NCBI RefSeq assembly: GCF_037975245.1
Contig: NC_092563.1
Location: 30,469,960-30,533,959, forward strand
Direction: 5' to 3'
Origin: Apostichopus japonicus
Taxonomy: Eukaryota; Echinodermata; Holothuroidea; Aspidochirotida; Stichopodidae
DNA length: 64,000 bases
This document shows positions 35,737 through 48,257 of the stretch, in pieces (positions within the stretch are counted from its first letter, which is position 1; the number at the start of each line of letters is the position of its first letter). The position numbers and the translations under genes were made by a program. The notes below the pieces were generated by a model. It did not search any database. It saw only the letters and a program-made list of their open reading frames with translations, and was not told the DNA's origin.

Positions 35737-37403
35737 ATCAAATTATTATTACACACTGCATTTACATAACCTTTCAGCATATTACCAGGGAGTTGACAAC
35801 TCCCTGATAATACAAATAATTCCTGACTCATCATCACACATGCTTCTGTACACCTATGCAATAAATCTGTTGGGGGTCCATGTTTGGAATAATGTAATTA
35901 ACAAAATCTTTAACTTTTTAGAATGATCTGTTCCTTATCAACTGCAAAAGACTATATCGTCTATCTATATTACCAATTATTCCGAACTAACATACTTGTA
36001 GGTCTTCTTGTACTAAACTCTTCAACCTTCTTCACTCTTCCCACCTTGATTAGAATCTGCTATAATGGTCACATCATTTCTCTCTATACATACACTGCTG
36101 ACCAATCACACATCTACCAGTCTGTCTTTAATGCTATAACCATGAACAACTCATTCTGTCATACCATGAAAGTTGGTTGTAAACAACATTTCATATTTAC
36201 AGCTCTTCTTTTTCCAGTTTCTTTGTCATAAACTACCAAGTGCTGTTAAGTTTCAAGAAAACAGATTTATAATACTGCCTCCATAAAAAAAACTTAATAT
36301 TTCGTGTTCAAAAAGAGCTGCTATTCTGAATAATAATACTGGAGAAAGTACACAACTTATACACAATGGATATGAAACTTTATTTACCTGCTGTATATTT
36401 TCTTAAGGTGTCACAGATTTACAATATTGCTTGGTTGAGTAATACTTAACCATGAAGAGCTACTAAAGGTTATCTAAGTGTGCTCTTGCCTCAATAAATA
36501 TTAAAGCACACTGAGTATGATTTGTTATAGTCACCAAATATGTTCAGGAAAGATCACGGAATGATCCTGTCCATAAATTATTTAAGTGATAACAGGATTC
36601 TCTTGATATACTTCAGTATGTTGCACTGTCAACATGTAAAATCATACTGCATTGTTCTACATTTAAAAGATGATAATTTCTTTAAAGGCAGAACTTGTGT
36701 AACTGTCTGTCAGATATTTTGCTGATAAGTCACACTGAGACAAAGTCATAATAAAGTCAAGTATAAATCATGTTCATATACTCATGTATTACATTCAGTG
36801 TCTTTGTATACTGCTCAGGCTTTAAAATAGCAAATGAATGCAACTTGTCAGTTTATTAATGTATATGATTTTTCATGGAACTCTGATAACAGTGTATCCT
36901 CCATATGAATATATTTGGAGTCAGCTGACAGGTCGGGTGAAATATGTAAGAGTCTAAATTGTAATCCAGACTTGTGGTACGAGTACAACAGCATGCATGA
37001 GACTACGAGTATAACAGGCAGAATTCCCTGAGGCATGAGTACAAGAATGAGGGCAGGGTTTTTAGCACAGTACGAGTACACAACTATTAAAAATTTCACG
37101 AGTACTGTAGGAGTACATGCAGGTAGCTTTGTTAGACCAAACAACCCCACTACAATTGTGGTTATAACATGGATGAAAGATGCCAGTCCTACTGTAGTGA
37201 AGGCCTCATCCTTTCACCACATTCCACAAGGTTGAAGAGATCAGACCATCTGCTAGCGATCAGAGTGAACGCTCTCCGCTTCAGGATCTGACTCTGAAAC
37301 GATCTTGAGATACCTTCCCTCTCTCCCCTTCCACCCATTCTTCCCTCCTCCCATTGAGGTAAGATATCAAGCTTAAGATCACAATTAAAACTCAGTCTGA
37401 ATA
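35737..37403. other. anonymous AT-rich DNA
   Basis: No exon recognised. The block at about 36970-37200 is rich in GAGTAC words and gives a 100-codon minus frame without motifs. Confidence 0.45.
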
Positions 37404-38096
37404 AATAGATCACTACAGAAGAACTACTGTATGTAACACAAATACCGTATCCTGTGATAATAGATCACTACAGAAGAACTATGTGACACATTTATACAGT
37501 ATCCTGTGATAATAGATCACTATGAAGAACCATGTAACATATACAGTATCCTGTGATAATAGATCACTATGAAGAACTATGTAACACATTTATACAGTAT
37601 CCTGTGATAATAGATCACTATAGAAGAACTATGTAACATATACAGTATCCTGTTATAATAGATCACTACAGAAGAACTACTGTATGTAACACATTTATAC
37701 AGTATCCTGTGATAATAGATCACTATGAAGAACTATGTAACACATTTATACTGTATCCTGTGATAGATCACTACAGAAGAACTATGTAACATATACAGTA
37801 TCCTGTGATAATAGATCATTATGAAGAACTATGTAACATATCCTGTGATAATAGATCACTACAGAAGAACTATGTAACATATACTGTATCCTGTGATAAT
37901 TGATCACTATGAAGAACTATGTAACCTGTGATAATAGATCACTACAGAAGAACAATGTAACATATACTGTATCCTGTGATAATAGATCACCACAGAAGAA
38001 CAATGTAACATATACTGTATCCTGTGATAATAGAACACTATGAAGAACTATGTACAGCTATGTAACACATTTATACAGTATCCTGTTCAGTGGGCT
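37404..38096. repeat. tandem array, about 52-bp variable unit, about 13-14 copies
   Basis: The unit contains GATAATAGATCACTACAGAA, GAACTATGTAACA and TATACAGTATCCTGT. The unit length varies (roughly 38-58 bp) through internal deletions of ACATTTATACAG-type segments. Confidence 0.93.
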
Positions 38097-38962
38097 GCTA
38101 GTCAAATAAACCATAGGCACATAGTATTGGTAAAATATAGTCCTTTGATTAATTTATGAGCAAAACTACATGCATGTGGCCCTTCCTTAAAGTGACAATT
38201 TATTTCAGACTGTCAACAATTAACAAATCAAATCTATTAATTTGCTAACCTAGTTATTACAGATCAGACAAGTATTAAGATGCCTACTATTGTGTGTATA
38301 GTGTTAGTAGTTTAAGTATTACTACAATTAATCTATGAGGAGAAAACAGTAAGAGCTCTGCGTACCTGATCTTCGTTAAACTGGACATTTCTTATAGACT
38401 GTCCATGTTATCAATTCAAATTTATCATTTTTATAAATAAGCATTCCATTCCCTATTTAAGATTTGACTGCTAGGATACTTCTAATATGAACCACAAATC
38501 AACAAGAATCGAGGATAAACTGTATAGAGTCGCTTTAGCAATCAAATGGTATTCTATAGAACTCATTCAAGAAGGAAAGAAAGACGTTTAGGTCATTATA
38601 AAAACTTAAGGACTTAGTTAACAGGTATATACAGTCAACAACTCCTACTACGTCATGAAACATGAACATCTACGATCTGCTAAACTAACTTGCATCAGGT
38701 ACTAATAGGAAATATACCATGTATGTAATTCAATACATGAAATAAACATACGATCTGTCTAGGAATTTCAGGAAAAAAAACAGGTTTAACATGAAGGCAT
38801 TCATATACAACAACTTTATACACAAGGGCTATATACACTGTATATACAGCCATGCATCCACAGACCAAGGGTATCATACTAACAAGTGAGGTTTTTCCTT
38901 GTTTGTAACCGGAGAAAACATTACAATTGATGATAAAATAGTGACAAAAGAACCTAAAAAAA
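38097..38962. other. anonymous AT-rich DNA
   Basis: Nothing recognised between the 52-bp array and the hAT-like element. Confidence 0.45.
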
Positions 38963-38970
38963 CCTAACCT

Positions 38971-40225
38971 CATGGGCGGGATTAGGAGGGGGGCAAGAGG
39001 GGGAATTTGCCCCCCCACTTTTTCCCAGACCTTAGTTCACTTTTTTGTCGTTTTTGCAGACAAATGTGCACAACCCTAATCGAAATTATTCCCCCACAAC
39101 AGCACTATCAAATAGGCCTATTTGTTTCGAATCTAAGTCGAATTTGTGTTTAACATCGTAACATGTAGCATGCAGAATAACTGGAGCTGGAGCTAGCACG
39201 TGGTTCGCAGCACAGGTTACTGGAGCTAACACACTAGCTATTCAATTCTGTATGTGATGAATCCGCGGCATGTGCTACAGTGCTAGCTGTTGCATAACTA
39301 AATCCAGAGAAACGATTTACGAAAGCCAGATTTGCATATTGGGTATATCAATAATTAAATTCAATACACTGACACATGACACCCCCCCCCCCCCCCGTGT
39401 CATTCAACAATATGCAATGGCAATGCCGAGGTAATTTCTTTACTGCTCGAAATCCTGGAATGATGCATGCAAATCCAATAATGTAAATTACAAATTGGCA
39501 CTAACACAGTAACACATTAAATCCATTGTTACAGTATACAGCACTCGGCAGTTTCGGTAGGAACATATTCTTGATCGGTCCAATGCACAATATACTAATA
39601 ATTTTAGGGGGAAAGAACTATCTAGATGCGATTTATTGTTACCAACTTACCAGAGGTGTCATGTTTGCTGATCTAGGATTTCCTTTTTGCTTAAATTTCG
39701 ACGTGCCGCGCCAACTGATGGTGGTGCACCGCCTAAATGACGTATAAGCTTCAGTTGTACATCACCATATAAGTTCTTCTATCCATCCTCCCTAATTTAC
39801 ACACGTTCATTAATTGTTTAGATGCAATTTAAAGCCTATTATGGGTGTTAATTTTACCGATCTAAGCGTACATTTCATCAAAAATTTTGACGCTCCTTGC
39901 AAACCGATGATGGCGCTCTGCTTAGATAGTGACGTATAACAAAAGTTGTACATCACCATCTGACCATATGTTCTACTATCAATCCTCTTCAAATTTTTAA
40001 ACGATAATTAACTATCTAGATACAATTGCAGACATGAGATCCTTATTTCAAGGATGGGTACATGCAGCTTAGAGCACTTGGGAAGTGCCGTTTCCGGCCA
40101 TCTGGAGGGTTTGTAAAGCCAAAAAATTTCTTGTGCGCTCTGCGCCAACCGATGGTGGCGCTCCGCTTAGATAGTCTTGCTGGCAGGTTTGCCCCCCCAC
40201 TTTTACAACTCAAATCCCACCCCTG
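38971..40225. mobile_element. hAT-like non-autonomous transposon with 8-bp target duplication
   Basis: The ends CATGGGCGGGATT and, reverse complemented, CAGGGGTGGGATT form imperfect 13-bp inverted repeats (two mismatches). They are flanked by CCTAACCT at 38963-38970 and 40226-40233. Both ends carry a TTTGCCCCCCCACTTTT box in the same orientation. The interior contains three diverged copies of a segment with CAACCGATGGTGGCGCTCCG and GTTGTACATCACCAT (near 39.71, 39.90 and 40.15 kb). No transposase frame. A C-homopolymer lies at about 39383-39397. Confidence 0.85.
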
Positions 40226-40233
40226 CCTAACCT

Positions 40234-40489
40234 TATATTATCTGATAAAAAGCTTTGATAATATTACAGTATAACAAAAAAAAATTGTCAATCATTGCAG
40301 CCAAATTCAACCTTAAGAATGTCCATGCAATTGGTAATTAAAAATCATTTTACACCACCTAACAGACATCTTGGTTTTATAGAACTAATTGACATACTTA
40401 CTATAGTTAAACAGTACCATACGGTTTTACCTTGTAAGTAGTTTGACGAAGATGAGACAGCCTGTACATGTCATGTAACCTTTTGGGAT
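40234..40489. other. anonymous spacer
   Basis: No feature recognised. Confidence 0.4.
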
Positions 40490-41115
40490 ATTGTGTTTAC
40501 AAGGTTTGTGTTTATAAAGCTTTACAGAATGTGACCTTTGATGAGCCCAAATCACCTTTGACCTTCACCAAAAACAATGTTTCTTGTACTCATGGTAGGG
40601 AAACCACATGCAAAATATAAGAGCCAATAAAGTCTCCTATCTGGAGATACTATGTTTATAAGGATTTCAAGGTTGACCCCTGGTGACCTTAAATGAACAC
40701 TGACTTACACCAAATTATGTAAAATCTTTACGCTACCAAAGGCTATGCTACCAAGCATATATGAGCTCCTTTGACGTTGATGATGTTGTTGCAGTTTCTT
40801 CCTAAGTGGTAGATTTGGAAGGTGTGAGAGGGCGAGGCCCAGGGAGTGAGGGCGCAATGCTAACATGTTGCCAGTGTGTGGTTAGGTAGATGGGAAAGTG
40901 TACATGTGAAGTGAGAGACAGGTAAGACAGGAGCTAAATACTTTCTGGAGATACAGCGTTTTTGAGATTTTTACCCTATGCTGACCCCAAATGACCTTAG
41001 ACCTCCAACTATAGGCTTCTTGTACTAATTATGGGGAAGCCACACGCCAAATATGAGAACTGCAGAGGTTACGAATCTTACAAGCTAGGGCGTCACATAC
41101 ACCAACACAGACATG
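40490..41115 (+). repeat. DR1-carrying interspersed repeat, second locus
   Basis: Same module order as at 28.4-29.1 kb: a TGTTTACAAGG box, TGACCCCTGGTGACC, an ACCTTTGACCT box and TTCTTGTACTCATGG. DR1-like sites are imperfect here (TCACCTTTGACCT at 40552-40564; TGACCTTAGACCT near 40992). The copy ends GGGCGTCACATACACCAACACA. A block at 40795-40945 carries GAGAGACAGGTAAGACAGGA, the same kind of insert seen in the 28.6 kb copy. Confidence 0.8.
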
Positions 41116-44100
41116 CCAACTTGACTTCATAGGTTGCTTGCCTACCTATGGCAAAAAAACAAAATGGAGATTTATTCTCTCTGTTTGAAAAATGAGTGAC
41201 TTGAGTGACTTGACTCTGTGCTAGTGGATGACAATCACAAACTTAGAGGAAGTTACCTTTATGAACTTTATGGATGACAACTGATGTTGGTCAATTTTGT
41301 GTAAGAGGAAGAAGAGGTTAATAGATTGTAGGTTTTCCATCTTTGAGAGGAATCACCATTTGTTGCTTGTTCCTTGTAAATTCAACCAGAATTGTTATCC
41401 CCTTGAATTAAGCTAATAGAATACTACAGATTTTTTGGATCAATGCCATGAATTAAGAGAGGAATGGCGCAATCGGACAACCTACAGTCTCATAAAGATC
41501 AAGCCTTCACAAAGATAGATGAAAACTGATGCAATGAACGGTCACATCACAGCAAGCATTGTGGATGTAAATTTATTATATGATAGAAGCTCATTCTACT
41601 GTACCTATTGGATTAGTCGATTACATGTCATTTGTTATTTATATTTGTATTGGAGGTAATCAGCCAAGTAAGAAAACAAGGAAGAATAATAAGAGACTAC
41701 TAAATGAAAAGAAATCTAGGTGCCTCATGATCCGTGTTGAACTGCAGCCAATAAAATTGAACATACATATCAAGAACAAAAACAGAAAATTATGGACAAA
41801 AACTTAAAGCTATTATGAATACGTATTCATCCAGAAACCACGGAGATGATAAAAATGAAAATGGAAGAAGGAAACAAGCTAACAAACTTGTCTCTCATCA
41901 ATAACTTGTACAAACAATTCATTTTCATACACATACCAATTGGTATTACTTTAATTGTGCTGTTTATGCAGAAGGGAAAACAAATATGGATATATATTTT
42001 TTCATGTTTCACACCCCAAGCTATCATCTTAAAGCAACATGTTAGAATAGATGTACATTCAATACAATATACATGCACGATCTACTCTGTAAACCACTCT
42101 CCAAAATTGCCATGAATTTACACTGTATCAGCCATCAGGGCATTATGTACACGTGAATAAGTTCATAGTTCCAGTTTGTAATGTAAGGATATGAAGAGCT
42201 TGACTCCAGTACTCTCAGGAACCATTTCAGCACTTGTTGTCCAGTTAGCACAGAACTCATCACAAGGATCCTCGTCTATACTATATATGAAATGCTATGT
42301 GTGTACAGTATGTGTCAAACTTCCATTTCCTTTTCAGTCATTGGGGGATAAAATGAGCACATTTAATACTTGTATCATTTGACATCAGAGATTGCTGTTT
42401 CATACTTGAAGTCTATGCAGAGTGATTGTAGAAACTTCAAAAAAGATAAACTAAGCTGTGATGGGAACAACTCTTACCTGTATGTGATAAGTGGTTACCA
42501 GCCTACAAATTAAAGTGGAACAAATATACAAATCATGGATGGTGTACATTATGGCTATTAAAGGCTATTTACCACCGAATTTAATCTTTCTCTGTACTGA
42601 TTATCTACTTAGGTGAAATGACACACATACTGCTTTCTGAATGGCACATTCTATTAAAGGCAATGTTTTCTTTCTGAGCTTTGATCTTAAGAAAAGTGAA
42701 GTTACTTTCTGAATTTTTTTTCTAACAAACTACATATATATAGCTGATAATCCCTTACTGTAGCAGCAAGTATATACTGAATTAGTAAATGAATAACCAG
42801 GAAGAAAATAACAAAGTAAATATATGGACGAATGGAGCATACCATTTACAACAAGGGAGGGAATTACTATCTTGTACTACAATTAGAACTGCACATAAAA
42901 GGTGAGTCAAAAACCACTTAAGGACAAATATGGTCAATGCTATTTGTATAAGCAGTTGGACAGATTGACACAACCAAAATCCATCATCAGACACATACAT
43001 CACACTGACGTAATACAATGACCCATAGAGTAGGATATAGAATACTCTATTTATGTGGATCAAGTAATTCAAGTTATAACAGAATCTTGCATACCACAAT
43101 TCATATATAGAAGGTATTAAGCTTGTATATATGCTAGAAAGTCAAATAATGGTCACTCAAGCTGAATCTGTATGAGCAGTACTTTCCGTCACCAAGCTCG
43201 CAACTGAAAGTAAGTATTGCTAATGAAGCATAATTCCATTGTCTAATCTAGCACTTTTAAGCATCTGGAAATAATTTAAGTGGGTTGTAGGAGAGAATTA
43301 GGGGTGAGGATGGGGGTGGAAAGGAGGCAGTCCAAACTTCTAGGAACAGTTTACAAAAATGTTAGCAACTTTTTAGGTTCAAAACCTGCATCTGTGCACA
43401 CACTAACAGTATAACACAACAAGTGTTTGCATTGTCTATTAGTTGAAGTAAGCTTATACTATGTCACTATATTGTATACCACCTATTGGAAGAAAGACCT
43501 CACTGTCTGCCAATATGTGTAATCATCGAGGCTGTTGAAGGAGCTGTAGGTAACCTACAGATATTACAATTAATTAAAACTTTAGCCAGACAATTAAACT
43601 AATTGCAAACTTCATTTAGAAAAGCTATTACGTACTTGTATTAAAAAAAGGTGAAACTGCTCTACTGCATATATGAGGGTATAACTGAACCTTACTGTGG
43701 TTCATTTGCCTCATTATGCATGCCATTCCTGAAGTCCTGTGAGATTATATCGGATAAAATGAGGGTATAACCCAAATGCATACACAGTATAATGGAAGCT
43801 GAGCATAACTTAACTGTGAGGGTGTTTGAAATTGTTATGCTATATTTACTGTACATAGCTGAAGAAACATAGTTAATACACACACACACACAACTAGCTG
43901 TACAGAGATCTATAATAACAGTTCTCGGTTTCTATTTATTGCTTCAACGGGTCACAAACGCTACCATTTGCATTGATATAATTCTTTCCATCCACATTAA
44001 CAAACTTGAGCAGATAAATGAGGCATAACAGAAAATGTGTAATTGAAACTAGTAGCAAACATTACAGGGAAATAAAGCAAATATATATATAGTTTCAAAA

Positions 44101-46186
44101 GTAATGCTCTGTGTGAAGCCCACTGTGTAATATTAAGGTCTTTACAATACACATGTATGCAACAGTATACATGTAGTAATTGCTACAAGGAACTAACAAG
44201 TTCATTTATGAACAGTAAAGAAGATGTACACACAAATCTTGAGACTAAGTGTCCATGTGACCAGCAGATACCTGCCATTGTTCAATGGCTGTCTAGTGGC
44301 TGTTCAGTGCTTTTTTCTTTTTTTTTTACTCTGTAGAAACTTTGCTACAGAACATGGAACACCTAAATTTTGCCAAGAATTAAAAAACTATAAATATATA
44401 TGTATTGGGACAGGTTTCTAGCCAAGCCCTCCATAATTCTCCAGTTTTGTTTCATTCATTGTTGAACTATTAAATTGATAACATGCAGAAATTATTGCGA
44501 AATTTGTATTGAATAGGCTAAGCTATAAATTAGGTTCACCTCTTTGCTGTAAACTGTACTTTGTTCCCAAATTAGGTTGCAAGAAGTCTGTAACATTGAA
44601 ACTAGCAACAAGGTTTTCAAACTCTTCAATTGGGTATTCACTGAAATTTTTTAGCTTCCACATATATACCAGAATTTTACACATGATATCACACTACCTA
44701 CAGGTAGCCTGGTAGAATATTAAGTTACCTCAGTTGACTTTTTATGATTCACTTCTGTTTTATTTTGTGTTCCCATTTCGTTATGAATGTTGGGGTTATT
44801 GGAGCAATCTCTAAGATGTTGAACAGTAAACTTGGCTCCTCAGTCAATTAACCTACATCACCAGCCAATGTAGAGGGTTTACCCTGTTTTTAGCAGGGTG
44901 TATTGCAGCTTTCAGCTAACAAAGTTGCCCAAGCAATGTGAACATTGTACACAAAGTACTGTCACAACATGCTTCTAAGATATTTCCTTGGCTGTGTGTA
45001 CATGTGGTGCGATACCCAGAGTGCAATGACACTATAGCCTGCAATTTCCAAAACTTAGGCAAATATAATTGTAGAATACTGTAGCTGCAGCTATAATATG
45101 GCAATATCTCTACTGTACCTCATAGCCCAGAATATTCTCCTCATTACTGTGGCTCTATATGGTCACTTACATAAATCTGAGGTTTAAGATCTTGTTCCTA
45201 TTCTTGTGGAGGAGAAAGATGATCCTCTCTTAGTTGAAAACCAGCAGGAGAACAGAGCTATATATTTTAAATAAATTCCCTCCCTCCTACCCCCCTCACC
45301 CTACCTACCCCCCCCACCCTAAATCACTATCCCTTGCTACAGTACGTAGATCTCATCTTTACTTTAGGCACAGAACATAAATTAAGAGAATAAAAGGGCC
45401 ACATAGTCAAATATATGACATGGTCACTCACTGAACAGTCAGCAATAGCTATGATACATACATGGATCAAATCTGTAGTTACTCAAAAACAAAACTGAGG
45501 AAAATAAAATAAACTGTGTCTGATTTCAACATGGTTTACATAGGTCAATAAAAAAATTAAACAAAACTCTACAGTATAGCTCTTGGCTAATCCACATGAA
45601 TCCATACAATTAACTCCCTTAATTGCTATGGCCCTAATCAAAACATTACAACAATATATATTATAAGCCATTGTGGCTGGTCGACCTAACCTTATGTACA
45701 TCTATTCTATACACAAACTGGATCCATTTCTCAGTATTTAAGATAAAGAAATCATAATCATAGAACAAATAATAAATATATATGACTGAGTTGCAAGTAA
45801 CTCCCTATTGATTGTAATCAATGCAAGCTACTCAACAATTACCTATACCCCAAAATATCATAATCACAAAATATATACACAGTAAATCCCCAAAGGTGAA
45901 AGGTAACCTCTGCATGCTCACACAACTGAGATTTTTACATGCATACACAGTATACACATACAGTACAGAGAGAGAGAGAGAGATCTCTGACCTGATGAAC
46001 AAAGAAATGTTTGAAAACATGTGTCTACTTACCAACCAAGATTATCAGTGGAAAAGGTTAATCTAAATGACTTAATAGATTCCTATAAATAAGTCCCACT
46101 GATTGAGATACATCAGTTCTACAATGAACAGACAATTATATCCTCTCTAAGAAACACAAACAAAAAAACATATCCAATATTCTTAC
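41116..46186. other. anonymous AT-rich DNA, possibly intronic
   Basis: No exon with good support, no bounded element. Includes a CA run near 43880-43893 and a C-rich tract at 45277-45322. A weak minus-strand coding-like stretch near 45573-45636 (VNCMDSCGLAKSYT) could not be joined in phase to the exons upstream. Confidence 0.4.
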
Positions 46187-46313
46187 CAGTTAAATGTACA
46201 GGAGGTGAAAACATAGGATACGATATCTCCAATCCTGGGTATAAGCTACCGTTATTGACAGCCATTTCACACTTGGAAAGACCTTCAAATTCACAGTTCA
46301 ACACAATCCCTGA
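46187..46313 (-). CDS. candidate coding exon downstream of LamG exons
   Basis: A minus-strand exon with acceptor CTGTTGTAG (46313) and consensus donor ACTG|GTAAGA (46187). The frame reads LNCEFEGLSKCEMAVNNGSL and then YPGLEISYPMFSPPVHLT, with paired cysteines and an N-linked glycosylation sequon (NNGS), as expected for an extracellular segment. It does not join in phase to the last LamG exon, so another exon probably intervenes or one boundary is wrong. Family not recognised. Confidence 0.5.
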
Positions 46314-46737
46314 CTACAACAGACCATAGTGTTGAACAAAAGAGAGCTTATCAGCCCTTAATATGATAGTAGTCTGTTGTGTTGTTGTGTGAGTATAAAT
46401 GGCTCTGGGCAGCAATATTAAAAGCTTGGTTGAAGAGCTAGCTGTTGTGTGTGTACAAAAGATTACCATGAAGAGAGACACTGAGTAAAGGCAAAGCAAT
46501 ATACACAGTGTAACATCCCAGTGGAGTGGTTTAGTCCACTATGTAGTGGGGGAGATTTTCATGTCACTTTGACAGACTGTAGGGCTACTATTTTTACTAG
46601 ATACTGATTGTAGGCAAATTATGACTGTCTCAGTAAATGAAAATAATGAGACCATTGCTAGGATTAAGGAACAGCTCAATCACTTTAACTCTATATATTA
46701 TTAATAAACCAAATATAATAAGTATTTATGCAACTAC

Positions 46738-46881
46738 AAGTAAATATGAATATTGTATGTCTCTTCTTTCAATGCAGCAAGAGTTATAGGCCTTCTGAAA
46801 ATTTCAAAGTCATCAATAACAGTTGAGGTGGATCCGAATGTCATATTGTAACAAAATGAACCCTCAGAAGGATCTTCAGTA
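46738..46881 (-). CDS. LamG-like domain exon, C-terminal strands
   Basis: The acceptor TTTATTTGTTGACAG precedes an open 144-bp exon. It encodes EDPSEGSFCYNMTFGSTSTV followed by IDDFEIFRRPITLAALKEE. The pattern (V/Y)IDD-(F/V)-x-I-(F/Y)-x-R-x-(I/L)-(T/S) is the usual final strand of laminin-G-like jelly-roll domains. The 5' end is phase 2 and completes the codon left by the exon at 47510-47600. The only downstream GT is a weak GTAGTT donor at 46738. It contains a sequon (NMT), so an extracellular location is likely. Confidence 0.65.
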
Positions 46882-47509
46882 CTGTCAACAAATAAATAAA
46901 TACAGGAGCAATAGGCTGTAAATATAATCAAATTATCACTGCCAGCAATATCAAAATACTACAGAGTGAAGATTTCAGTCCTTTTTTTACAGTAATGAAG
47001 TCCAAACTGCAAGTCATTGATTGACTATCCAGTTGGCAAGCACACAAATGAACCATCCACCCAGGGCTCTCTCCCTCTCTTCCATCAACCATTTAACTTA
47101 ATTTGTTACTACTGCATTTAGAGGATATGGATAGTACATTAAAGGTCAACGGATACCTACGAACAACATTGTCCTAATCCCTCTAATAGGTATTGGAAAC
47201 CATGAAAATAGCTTCAACTCCCATCAAAATCGATAAAAGATTTACCGTTTTACAAGTCTTTTCTCGATTCTAGTTTTGTTCATGAATAAACATCAGCTAA
47301 TTACTCAAATTGATGATGTAGAAGGGAGTGACAACCTAATTTTCCGATATGTTATTCGTATGTTTACAACCTTCATTTCAAGGACATTGAACGCAGGTTT
47401 GTGGCCTAAGGTGATTATTTTGGAATATTTTTTTGTATTCTTTAGAAAGAGGAACATCAAATTATTCAAATGATATATGTGGTCTTGTAATTAGGGGTTT
47501 ACTTATTAC

Positions 47510-47600
47510 TGGCTATTGATGAGCACAACACTCGAAGTCATAGTTTGCACATATCTAATGAGTTTCCTCAAATTTATCAAAACTTCATATGTGTATATAT
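47510..47600 (-). CDS. LamG-like domain exon, middle strands
   Basis: The acceptor TTTGTTTCCAAG and a GTAATA donor bound 91 bp encoding IYTYEVLINLRKLIRYVQTM and TSSVVLINS. It takes one leftover base from the exon at 48172-48257 and leaves two for 46738-46881, so the three exons join without a frame break. Weak alone; the phase chain is the main support. Confidence 0.55.
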
Positions 47601-48171
47601 CTTGGAAACAAAAACACTTTTTAAAAGCTTTCAACAGATTTTGAATGAGATTAACACACAGAACAAATGTACTGAATATGGGACTAATTGAGGAGGTGTC
47701 CATAGACTTTTAAGTTGCATGTCAGTGATCTTGTAACATATGTAACATTTAATTTTTAGGAAGAAATAATATTGTCATCTTTTTTCCTAAATCAAGGGGA
47801 GGGAGGAGGGTTGGATTGGGCGAAACTCAACATTTGAAAAGAAAAGTAAAAACTCAATTAACTTAAGAGAGAGTGTGAGAATTAAACACTCACAAATCAA
47901 AAGTACTTAAGAGTTCATGAGTCAGGCTGACACCAGTCTAAAAGGCTTTATGGAGATGACAAAATTTAATTAGCTTCAAGGGATTAATAATCAAAGGCTC
48001 TACCCAATATCTTTGATTAAAAATTTATTTGAAGTCAAAACTAACTGAGAACTGGCAGTATGCTATCTCCTGACACAACATTTAGTAGTTAATCTGCATT
48101 TTATGCCAAATGAAGAATTATTGTAACATTTAAAGTCAAATGTATGAAACAATTTAATGCTTGAACCCTAC

Positions 48172-48257
48172 TTTCAAATGACAAAGCAGCTTCTGCACTA
48201 TATGCAAGATCTAATGTTACTACAAATGCGATCCATTTCTCGTATTGCAGAGATCTT
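48172..48257 (-). CDS. LamG-like domain exon, W-x-VTLD strand
   Basis: The acceptor is after GTTCTCTCACTGAG (or three bases further in the same phase) and the donor GAAA|GTAGGG. It encodes LQYEKWIAFVVTLDLAYSAE, matching the KW-x(2,3)-V-x-VTxD strand typical of LamG and pentraxin-like jelly rolls. It joins in phase to 47510-47600. The preceding strands must be in an upstream exon. Confidence 0.6.

Noticed and set aside
36848-37150. 100-codon hydrophobic minus-strand frame
   Set aside because: Arises from GAGTAC-rich sequence; no splice or domain support.
46314-46499. Exon linking the LamG exon and the 46.2 kb exon
   Set aside because: An acceptor-like CACACACAACAG is present, but the phase does not fit either neighbour.
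47139-47480. TTAAAGG start of another TTAA element
   Set aside because: No matching inverted end was found nearby.
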